Positions 36,567 through 45,362 of a DNA stretch of 64,000 bases are shown here, one piece after another. The DNA lies in contig CAWJGF010000016.1 in NCBI GenBank assembly GCA_963842335.1, positions 37,001 through 101,000 of the forward strand, in the 5' to 3' direction. Numbering within the stretch: position 1 is the first letter of the stretch; each line of letters begins with the position of its first letter. Source of the DNA: PALSA-600 sp963842335. Its GTDB lineage: Bacteria; Actinomycetota; Thermoleophilia; Gaiellales; Gaiellaceae. The notes under the pieces were generated by a model that worked only from the letters and a program-made list of their open reading frames with translations, had not been told where the DNA came from and did no database searches. The position numbers and the translations under genes were made by a program.

Positions 36567-39004
36567 GCGTCTTTCTCGTTCCCGCACACGCACTGGGACC
36601 GGGAGTGGTACCGGCCGTTCCAGTCCTTCCGGATCTCGCTGGTCGAGGTCGTCGACGAGCTACTCGACCGGCTCGAGGCCGACGAGACCCTCAGCTTCAC
36701 CCTGGACGGTCAGCTCGCAACGGTGGACGACTACGTCGAGATCCGTCCGGAGTCGGAGGAGCGGATTCGCTCGCTCGTCGAGGCCGGCCGGCTCGCACTC
36801 GGCCCGTGGCAGACGTTGATGGACGAGTTCCTCGTCGACGGCGAGACGACACTGCGCAATCTCGAAGCGGGGATGCGCCGCGCGGAGCAGCTCGGCGGTC
36901 CGATGCGCGTCGGTTATCTGCCCGACATGTTCGGGCACGTGGCGCAGATGCCGCAGATCCTCCGGGCGGCCGGGATCGACACGGCGGTCGTCTGGCGCGG
37001 AGTCCCGGCCGCGGTCGACTTCCACCGCTTCGTCTGGGAAGGGATCGACGGCTCCTCGGTGGTCGCGGAGTACCTGCCCGGCGGATACGGCAATGCCGCG
37101 TACATCTTCGACGTCCCGGGCCCGGTCGATCTCCGGCCGTTCGAGGAGCGCTTCCGTCCCTGGTTCGGGAGCGATCCGGTGTTGGGCATGGTCGGGACCG
37201 ACCACAAGCCGCTCGTGCACGACTTTTCGGCGCGTGTCCCCGACGGAGCGACGGTCGGCACGCTCGGCGACGTACCTCGCGGACGCCGCGCCGGACGGTC
37301 TCTTCCGTTGGCGCGGCGAGCTGCGTTCCGCCGCGCGCGCGAACCTGCTCCCCGGCGTCATCTCGGCCCGCATCGACCTCAAGGCGGCGTGTGCCCGTGC
37401 GGAACGGTGGCTCGAGCGCTACGCCGAGCCGTTGCAGGCGCTCTACGGCGGCACCGATCGGCCGGAGCCGTTTCTCGCCCAGGCGTGGACGCGCATGTTC
37501 CAGAACTCGGCGCACGACTCGATCTGCGGTTGTTCCACGGACGACGCCTCGGCGCAGGTGCTGGCGCGCTACGCCGAGGCGGAGCACATCGGCCGCGAGC
37601 TCGCGCAGCGCGCGGTTGCGCAGATTGCCGCGGAGGTTCCCCGCGGCGCCTTCGCGGTCGTGAATCCGTCGCCGCGGGAGCGCACCGACCTCGTCGAGCT
37701 CGACGTCGTCGTCCCGGATGAGTGGGAGGCGGTCGAGCTGGAGCTTCCGGACGGCACGCGCCTGCCGACACAGGAAGTACGCCGCGAGCCGCCGTTCGAG
37801 TGGGAGACGAAGCTCGCCGGCGCAGACGTGGCGGCGGTGATCGCACGCCGCCTGCACGGCCGCGAGATCTTCGGGCGGATCGTGAACGGCTTCCGGATCG
37901 AGGACCGTGAGGCGATCCTTCAGGTGGGTGACGAGCCGGACCCCGAGTTCCTCGACGTCGAGCAGCTCGTCGGCGAGCTCAGCCTTGCGACCGCGGAGGG
38001 TGAGTGGACGCTGCGCGTCGTCGCCCAGCCGAAGCGGACGATCGTCGCGGCCGTTCCGGCGCCACCGCTCGGCTGGACCAGTGTCCGTCCCGTACGTGTG
38101 CCAGGGACAGTCCCTGGGACATGTCCGATTCGTGGACGTGTCGCGGCTGACCCGCATCGTCCGCGGGAAGGACGTCGGCGACAGTTACAACTACGCAGCG
38201 CCCGCGGACGACGTCCTCGTCGACGTTCCGACCGAGGAACGGCTCGAGACCGTCGAGGACGGGCCGCTCCGCAGGGTCGACGTGCTGCACCGAACCTACG
38301 TGTGGGACGACCGGAGCGTCGAGACGCAGACGCGCTTCGAGCAGCGGGCCGGCGAGTCGTTCGTCCGCGTCCGGCTGGAGCTCGACAACACCTGCGACGA
38401 CCAGCGGGTGCGCGTGCACGTGCCACTGCTCGAGCCTGCGGAGAGCTCGCATGCCGAGGGTCAGTTCGCGGTGGTCGAGCGCAGCCTCGAGGTGGAAGGG
38501 GGCCACGGCGAGGTCGCCGTCCCGACGTTTCCGGCCTCCGGCTTCGTCGCCGCCGGCGGGATCGCGCTCCTCCTCGACCACGTCACCGAGTACGAGGTGG
38601 TCGGAGACGAGCTCGCGCTGACCGCATTGCGCTCGATCGGTTACATCAGCCTCAACGGGAACCCGTCGCGCGAAGAGCCCGCCGGCCCCGAGATCCCGAT
38701 CCCGGCGGCACAACTCCGCGGCCCCCGTTCCTTCTCGTTCGCGTACTACCCGAGCGCCGACTCGATCGCCGAACACGCCGAGGCGTACCGCCATCCCTTC
38801 CTGACCGCGCGCGGTACGGCGGAGGGCGGCGAGCTCCGATCGGCAGCCGGGCCGGGGCTCGAGGGCGACGGCAGCGTCGTCCTGACCGCGTTTCTGAATG
38901 ATCGTGCGCGGATCGTCAACGAGAGCGACGCGCCGCAGACCGTCCATTTTGCCGGCAGAGAACTGGAGCTTCGTCCGTGGGAGATCCGGACGATCACCCT
39001 TTAA
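36563..39004 (+). CDS. GH38 alpha-mannosidase (frameshifted)
   Basis: About 812 residues. The probable start is CTG at 36563, overlapping the permease stop (CTGA) and giving SVFLVP-HTHWDREWYRPF once one extra C near 36582 is removed; His and Asp of HTHWD are zinc ligands. The catalytic nucleophile region is VGYLPDMFGHVAQMPQIL. Further zinc-site residues are in QNSAHDSICGCSTDDAS. Frame changes occur near 36582, 37266 (GTL-ATYLADAAPDG) and between 38095 and 38130. The C-terminal beta domains end with FAGRELELRPWEIRTITL. It hydrolyses alpha-mannosides, fitting the transporter operon. The lack of a signal peptide implies cytoplasmic action on imported oligosaccharides. Confidence 0.88.
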
Positions 39005-39051
39005 GGGGAGCGCGACGCAAACTCCGACGCGCGACAGCGTCACAACCGTCA

Positions 39052-39171
39052 ATGCGGCTGTTGATCCTCTGTCTCGTTGCGTGGCTCGTTCTTGTGGTCG
39101 CTGCACTTGCCTCCGGCGGCGTCGGAGGCACAGGCGGCCAGAACAAGCCCGGGCCCGTGCTCGCGAACTGA
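39052..39171 (+). CDS. possible 39-residue membrane/secreted peptide
   Basis: MRLLILCLVAWLVLVVAAL followed by ASGGVGGTGGQNKPGPVLAN. It has one hydrophobic helix and a Gly-rich tail, 47 bp after the mannosidase stop and convergent with the Ig-repeat gene. The hydrophobic, signal-like composition supports a real small gene, but there is no clear ribosome-binding site. Confidence 0.35.
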   Translation: MRLLILCLVAWLVLVVAALASGGVGGTGGQNKPGPVLAN

Positions 39172-39175
39172 CCGA

Positions 39176-40786
39176 CTAACGCTTCGCGATGAAGAAGTCG
39201 CTCGCTCCGATGAGCGGCCCGTACTTGTTCGCGGTCCGCTTGCCGACGCCCGGGTAGACGTACCAGCGATAGTGGCCCGGGCGCGAGCTTGCGGGCCTTC
39301 CCTTTGAACTTCCACGCTTTCTTGAGCCGGTAGCGCGGCTGCAGCGGCCAGACGCTCATGACCTTGCGGCCGCTGACACCTACCGAGGAGAGACGCCGCA
39401 TGGTCGCTCCGACTCCGTAGTAGAGCTGGACGTTGTAATAGGCAGCCCCCGCGACGGGTCGCCAGGCCAGCAGCGGCGGGCTCTTCAACGTCGTCCCACG
39501 GGCAGGCGAGTAGAGCTTTGCTCCGGGAATGATGCTGACGCGTATCGGTGGCCTTGTTGCCGGCCTCGTCGAAGACGTTGATGGTGTAGACGTACTTGAC
39601 CTTGTTCTTCAGGCCTCGATCCTCGAAGCTCGAGGCGAGGCCCTTGAAGACTGCCGATGGGTCTGCGCCGGCCGTTCCCGGCGTCCGGTCGATCTCGATC
39701 GCCTTCGTGTCCGGCGATGCCGTCCAGGTCAGCGTGGCAGTGCCGTCATCCCAATCGAACCCGACGTTCGTGAGGGTCGGTGGAGTCGAGTCGTACTTGA
39801 ACGATGGTGACGTGCCGCCGGCTCGGTTCCCGGCTTTGTCGGTGCACGTGCCGTTGACGGTCGTGCCGTCGTGTCGGGGCCTGCGTAGTTCACGGCGCTG
39901 CACGACCCGATGCCGGACCCTCCGTCGGTGCCGTGGAACGTAACGTTGACGGGGTGGTTGTACCAACCGTTGCTGTCGGGCGGACGGTCGAGCGTCACGC
40001 TGTCGATGGACGGCGCCGACGCGTCGTAGTTCACCGAGGTACCGGCACTCCGCTGTTGCCGGCGTTGTCGGTGCAGCTCGCGGCCACCGATCCGCTTCCG
40101 CCGATCGTGCCGGAGTTGCAGGAGGCGATGCCCGAGAGGTTGTCACTCCCGGATGCATGGAAGTCGACCGGATGGTTGTACCAGCCGTTCGAGTCCGGGC
40201 CACGAGAGAGCGAGAGACAGACGGCCGGCGGTGTCGCGTCGTACTTGAAGCTGAACGAAGCGCCATTCGCTGACGTTCCCTGCATTGTCGGTGCAGGATC
40301 CGGTGAAGCTCGCGCTTGCCGTGTCGGGCCCCGAGTAGGTCAGTGAGTTGCATCCAGCGAGTCCCGACGTCGCGTCGCTTGCCGTTGACGCCGATTCCAA
40401 GGGGATGGTTGTACCAACCGTTCGAGTCGGGCCCGCGCGTCGGTGACGTGCCGGTGATCGACCGGCGGCGTTGAGTCCTTCTTGATCGAGGCGGTCGCGC
40501 TGGGAACAGTGCTGTTCGTGCCGTCGCTCACCGTTGCCGACAGATTTGGCTAACCCCCGACGTATCGGAGCTAACCGTCAGGTCACCGCACCCAGTGATG
40601 TTGGACACCGAGTTGCCGGCATTGGCGTGATTGAAAAGCGACGGTGACAGAAGTCTTGAACCAGCCGGAGCAATTCGCGGGCGCAGGATGCAGGCGAAAC
40701 TGATGTCCCCACCCGCGGCCGTGGCTCCCGCGGGAACAAGTGCCACAAAGGCAGCCAGAACAACGATGGCGGATGACGACCCTCAT
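39176..40786 (-). CDS. secreted Ig-like repeat protein (many frameshifts)
   Basis: About 535 residues when reconstructed across several frames. It starts with a signal peptide (MRVVI then, after one extra C, AIVVLAAFVALVPAGATAA). Three to four modules follow, each with a (GPDSN)GWYNHPV motif, a SGIASC cysteine and a CTDNAGN motif, seen around 39956, 40174 and 40407, plus a diverged first copy (NCSGWFKTSVTVAF). A fibronectin-III-like domain (ATLTWTASPDTKAIEI, KYVYTINVFDEAGN) and a C-terminal beta domain (YYNVQLYYGVGAT; last residues GASDFFIAKR) complete it. At least seven indels interrupt it. Its start overlaps the stop of the upstream gene (ATGA). Confidence 0.7.
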
Positions 40787-41473
40787 CCCATCACTCCCCG
40801 GTCGCGTGCGATCCGCATCGTCAGCATCAGCAGTGACAACCCGGCGAGCGCGAGCACCGCGAACGAGCTCCCCGCGAGCCAGAGGTAGCGGTCGCGCCCA
40901 TTGCTACCGGGCACGAGCTGCCGCTCGACCGCCGCGACGACCGCCTGAAGCGGCGCGAGATTCACCCTGAACGGCGGCGAGACGGTTCGGCTCCTGGCCG
41001 CTCGCTTCGCTTTGTCTGAACCGCCTTGGTCTGGTGCTTGATCCTGTGCCGCGGCGCGCGGGCGACCTGGGCCGGAGCAACTGCGGCGGGCGGTACATAG
41101 TGCGTGGTCGGCGCCGACCTCACGGCCGGGGTGACGGAACGAGCCGCAGGCTTCGGTTTGGCCGTCCGCGCCGCTGGACTGTACGGGTCCGGAGGCGGTG
41201 CATCCGTCGTGGTCGTCACCCCGGGAACTGGCGGCACGTCGTCGGCAACCGCAGGAGCCGCGCTCCACAGTGCGGTTGCGACGACGACGCACGCCGCCAG
41301 GCGAAGCGCAACAACCGACGCGCCGCGACGCCTCGCGCGCGAAAACAGCCGTTGCTCCTTGTGACGCCGAGGCGTCAGCAGCATCCACAGGCCGCGCTTC
41401 GCTATCAGGGCCGCCCCAAGGGCCCAACGCGGTCGCCGCAGTAACGATCCTCTTCGCCGAGGAGCCGTGTTCA
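40783..41473 (-). CDS. exported Pro/Ala-rich protein with C-terminal TM (frameshifted)
   Basis: About 230 residues from the GTG at 41473, which has a very strong GGAGGAGGAG site. The N-terminal region contains a signal/anchor (VVALRLAACVVVATALWSA, then PAVADD). It is followed by a Pro/Ala/Thr/Lys-rich linker (VPGVTTTTDAPPPDPYSP, KPKPAARSVTPAVRS) and a C-terminal membrane helix (LWLAGSSFAVLALAGLSLL) with a short basic tail. One base appears to be missing near 41000, before RAARSRTVSPPFRVNLAPLQ. The layout of signal peptide, proline-rich stalk and C-terminal anchor is typical of wall-spanning proteins. It is coupled (ATGA) to the Ig-repeat protein. Confidence 0.65.
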
Positions 41474-41550
41474 CGGTCTCCTCCTCCCCGTTCGTGATCG
41501 TTACCCGCACCGAAGGTACACCTGTCTTTCATGGATTGCAATCCCGATTG

Positions 41551-42807
41551 TTAGGCCGCCCCGCCGTGTCGCTCGAGCGCCGGCACCGGAGCCGTGCCCG
41601 TGATCACCGCTCCGACACCCGGGAGATACGTCTCCATGGCGATCCCGTTCGCGCGCACGGCACGCTTCAGCGTGGCGGCGTCGAGCCCGTCGACGTGCCG
41701 CTGAAGGGCTGTCTTGTAGCGGACTTCTCCGTCCGCAAAGTCGAGCTCGAAGTTCCCCGCCGCAAGCCCGTAATTCGCCCGGGTCAAGAACTCCGAGACC
41801 TCGGAGCGGCGCTCCTCGGGAACCCGAAACGGGCAGACCGAGTAGAGAAGGATCAGGTCCTGCTCCTCGACCACATGTGCGTAGAACTTCCAGCGACCGA
41901 GGATGCCGGACAGCTCGCTGAACAGCACGGGAGCGCCTCGGACATCGGAGAACGGCCAGCCGTTCTCGCGGAACAGAGTCCGGAGGTCGGCGAGCAGCGC
42001 GCCTGCAACGGGGTCACCTGAAGACACAGTCCCTTTCGACGCGCTCTTCGAGAGAGCCCTCAGGTCGTCGCGCAATTTCTCCGATCCTTTCCACGTCGCA
42101 TCTGGAACAGATCGGGGCCGACGGCCGGCGCGGAACCAGAGACCGGCTCCGCAGGTCGCGCAGCACCGCAGGGCGGACCGGCCGCTCGGCCAGAGCCGAA
42201 ACTCGAGCTCGCGTGACCCGCAGGCCGGGCAGAGAAGGTCGTCCGACGAAGCCCAGGAAGGCAGGCCGAGTGCGGCCCCGACAACCCCCCAGGCAAGGTC
42301 CGCCGCTGCCAACGAGACGTCGAAGGTCGTCTCCTGTCGGACGTATCCGCTCTCGGCAGCTCTTGCGATCAGGGCAGCGGTCGCCCTCAGCCGCGCGGCA
42401 GTCTCTGCGTCCTCTCTGCGTTTCCCCGCCAGAGCCCCAAGAACCTCGAGCACCGAGCGAGCTGCAAGCAGATCGGGGTCTTCGCCGAGACGACGCAGAT
42501 CACGCGGCTTCAGCTCGAAGAACAGCCGCGGGCCTCTTCTTGCGTCCAGAAAGCTCGCGGCGACCCTCAACATTCCGCCGGAGCTCTCCTCGAGCCGCAG
42601 CTCGTCGTCCGCGGAGCCACCGTCGGCCAGCGACCGGACGAGCGCTCGTGCGCGTTCGCGTCCGAGTGACGAGATGACGGTCGCCGCGAGATGGGCAAAG
42701 CCGACGAGCTCGGCCTGCAGCTTCAGCTCGCCGTCGGCACTGGTCTCGACCGCGACATCGGCGAAGTTGCCGTCGGAGAACGTGATCTCGAGTGTGGTCT
42801 GAATCAT
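41551..42807 (-). CDS. zinc-ribbon plus YbjN-like domain protein
   Basis: 418 residues, no signal peptide. The N-terminal ~190 residues are of unrecognised type. In the middle is a four-cysteine zinc ribbon, CPACGSREL and LRCCATCGAG. The C-terminal ~160 residues (LLADLRTLFRENGWPFSD, RVPEERRSEVSEFLTRAN, FELDFADGEVRYKTALQR) match the YbjN family, a type III-secretion-chaperone-like fold of unclear function. The combination suggests a cytoplasmic adaptor or chaperone, possibly for the exported repeat proteins encoded around it. That link is inference from position only. Confidence 0.7.
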   Translation of the reverse strand: MIQTTLEITFSDGNFADVAVETSADGELKLQAELVGFAHLAATVISSLGRERARALVRSLADGGSADDELRLEESSGGMLRVAASFLDARRGPRLFFELKPRDLRRLGEDPDLLAARSVLEVLGALAGKRREDAETAARLRATAALIARAAESGYVRQETTFDVSLAAADLAWGVVGAALGLPSWASSDDLLCPACGSRELEFRLWPSGRSALRCCATCGAGLWFRAGRRPRSVPDATWKGSEKLRDDLRALSKSASKGTVSSGDPVAGALLADLRTLFRENGWPFSDVRGAPVLFSELSGILGRWKFYAHVVEEQDLILLYSVCPFRVPEERRSEVSEFLTRANYGLAAGNFELDFADGEVRYKTALQRHVDGLDAATLKRAVRANGIAMETYLPGVGAVITGTAPVPALERHGGAA

Positions 42808-42909
42808 GGTCTGGCACTTGGCGAAGACGATCCGGGGCGACCGCTCTGCGGCGGGACGGCCGCCCCGGTCTTTAGCGCCTCACGGCGCTTCGTCTTTGGA
42901 GCGTCTTCG

Positions 42910-45251
42910 TTAGTAGGTCATCACCGCGCCTTTCGGCTGACGCCCGTAAGAGAGAGCGAACGGGACGTCGCTGTTCAGCAGGTACTGCTTCGCCCACGCG
43001 TCCGCGTCGGCGTCCTGCTTCGTCTTGCCCTTCTGCCGGACGTCCTGCGACTGCCCGTATCCACCGCAGCCGTACCAGCAGCTGAGGCTGCCGGCAGTCT
43101 GCTTCGGCTTCGCCGTCTGCGTCGTGGTGCTCGTGTTCGGCGCGTTCGCAGTGGCGTTGTTTGTCGCCGTCTGGTTCGCCGTGCTCGAGCCGCCGTTGAC
43201 ATAGCCCCCGGAGATGTTCTGGGGAGCGTTGGCGTTGACCGCGTCCTGCTTGGCCTTCGCGTCGGCGTCGGCGTCCTGCTTGGTCTTGGCCGACTGGTCG
43301 ACGTTCTGACTCTGGCCGTTGCCGCCGCAGCCGTACCAGCAGCTGGTGCTGCCGGCGGTCTGCGTCGGGGTTGCGGTCTGCTTCGTCGTGCTCGTGTTCG
43401 ACGCATCCGCGGTTGCGGTGTTCGTCAGCGTCTGGTTCGCAGTGCTCGGACCGCCGTGATGTTCCCCCCGGCGATGTTCACTGGCACGTTGGCGTTGACC
43501 GCGTCCTGCTTGGCCTTGGCGTCGGCGTCGGCGTCCTGCTTGGTCTTGGCCGACTGGTCGACGTTCTGACTCTGGCCGTTGCCGCCGCAGCCGTACCAGC
43601 AGCTGGTGCTGCCGGCGGTCTGCGTCGGGTTCGCGGTCTGCGTCGTCGTGCTCGTGTTCGACGCATCCGCGGTCCCGGTGTTCGTCAGCGTCTGGTTCGC
43701 CGTGCTCGCACCGCCGAGGATGTTCCCTCCGGCGATGTTCACTGGCACGTTGGCGTTGACCGCGTCCTGCTTGGCCTTGGCGTCGGCGTCGGCGTCCTGC
43801 TTGGTCTTGGACGACTGGTCGACGTTCTGACTCTGGCCGTTACCGCCGCAGCCGTACCAGCAGCTGGTGCTGCCGGCGGTCTGCGTCGGCTTCGCGGTCT
43901 GCGTCGTCGTGCTGTCGTTGGACGCATCCGCGGTCCCAGTGTTCGTCAGCGTCTGGTTCGCCGTGCTCGCACCGCCGAGAATGTTCCCTCCGGCGATGTT
44001 CACTGGGACGTTGGCGTTGACCGCGTCCTGCTTGGCCTTGGCGTCGGCGTCGGCGTCCTGCTTGGTCTTGGACGACTGGTCGACGTTCTGACTCTGGCCG
44101 TTACCGCCGCAGCCGTACCAGCAGCTGGTGCTGCCGGCGGTCTGCGTCGGCTTCGCGGTCTGCGTCGTCGTGCTGTCGTTGGACGCATCCGCAGTCCCGG
44201 TGTTCGTCAGCGTCTGATTCGCTGCACTGGATCCACCGTTCACGTTGCCTCCGGCGATGCTCACGGGAACGTTCGCGTTGACCGCGTTCTGCTTGGCCTT
44301 GGCGTCAGCGTCGGCGTCCTGCTTCGTCTTGGACGACTGGTCGACGTTCTGACTCTGGCCGTTACCGCCACAGCCGTACCAGCAGCTGGTGCTGCCGGCG
44401 GTCTGCGTCGGGGTTGCGGTCTGCGTGGTCGTGCTGTCGTTCGAGGCGTCGGCCGTGGCGGTGTTGGTCGCCGTTTGGTTGGCCGCGCTCGAGCCACTGT
44501 TCACGTTGCCTCCGGCGATGCTCACGGGAACGTTGGCGTTGACGAGGTCCTGCTTGGCTTTCGCGTCGGCGTCGGCGTCCTGCTTGGTCTTGGCCGACTG
44601 GTCGACGTTCTGACTCTGGCCGTTACCACCACATCCCGAGTTGCAGCTGGAGCTGCCGCCCGTCTGCGTGGGGGTTGCGGTCTGGGTCGTGTTGCTCGTG
44701 TTGTCAGCGGTGGAGTCGGCGGTGTTCGTGGCCGTCTGGTTGGCCGCGCTCGAGCCGCCGAGCACATTCCCGCCTGCGATTGCGATGGGGACGTTCGCGT
44801 TGACCGCGTTCTGCTTCGCCAGCGCATCTGCATCGGCGTCCTGCTTCGTCTTCGCCGACTGATCGATGTTCTGACTTTGCCCCGCACCACCACAGCCGGC
44901 CGTGCAGCTGGAGCTGCCGCCGGTCTGCGTCGGGGTCGCGGTCTGCGTGGTCGTGCTCGTGTTCGACGCATCAGCGGTCCCAGTGTTCGTGGCCGTCTGA
45001 TTCGCCGCGCTCGAGCCCGGGGCCGGTGCGAGAATCTTGCCGCCGTAGCCGTAACCGGTCGGCAAGCTCGCATCCGACGCCGTCTGCCCCGCCGTGCCCG
45101 TTGCCGGCGCACCTTGCAGCGTCCCGGCCAGTTGGCCGAGAAGCTGGTTGGCGCCCGGCGGTGGAGGATCACCGGCGGCGGCCGAAGCCGTCCCCACCCA
45201 CGCGGCCAGGGCGATCAATGCGATGCCCACCGCAATGAGATGGCGTTTCAT
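42910..45251 (-). CDS. secreted tandem-repeat protein with paired cysteines (one frameshift)
   Basis: About 780 residues. The ATG at 45249-45251 begins a signal peptide (MKRHLIAVGIALIALAAWVG). After a ~60-residue lead come eight 87-residue repeats rich in Ala, Thr, Gln, Asn and Asp. Each contains GQSQNVDQSAKTKQDADADA, VNANVPV-I-GGN, ANQT-TNT-TADASN and a cysteine pair, CWYGCGG or CNSGCGG. The pattern of alternating small and polar residues with regular Q/N ladders suggests a beta-solenoid or amyloid-like fibre. One base is missing near 43450, after which the frame runs to a stop at 42910 (PKGAVMTY). No membrane anchor or sortase motif is visible. I do not recognise a named family. Confidence 0.8.
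42940..45020 (-). repeat. eight tandem 261-bp repeats within the secreted repeat gene
   Basis: The conserved CAGCCGTACC-type segment (CATCCC or CAGCCGG in the oldest copies) starts at 43067, 43328, 43588, 43849, 44110, 44371, 44632 and 44893. The spacing is 261 bp (87 codons) in every interval except 43328-43588, which is 260 bp. Copies at 43588-44371 are nearly identical, while the outer ones are more diverged, as expected for expansion from the centre. Confidence 0.93.
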
Positions 45252-45362
45252 GGTTTCGAATGTCTCCTTTTCATGTCGTCGTTGCGATCCGTTTTTGCCG
45301 GGGCGCACCGGAGCACCGCGGCAGGTCCGACGGGACGAAGCTGTCCGTCGGACTCGCCGGGG

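Noticed and set aside
42940..45020. Regular repeats that might be taken for a CRISPR array
   Set aside because: The unit is 261 bp, entirely coding and in frame, with no short conserved repeat/variable spacer alternation.
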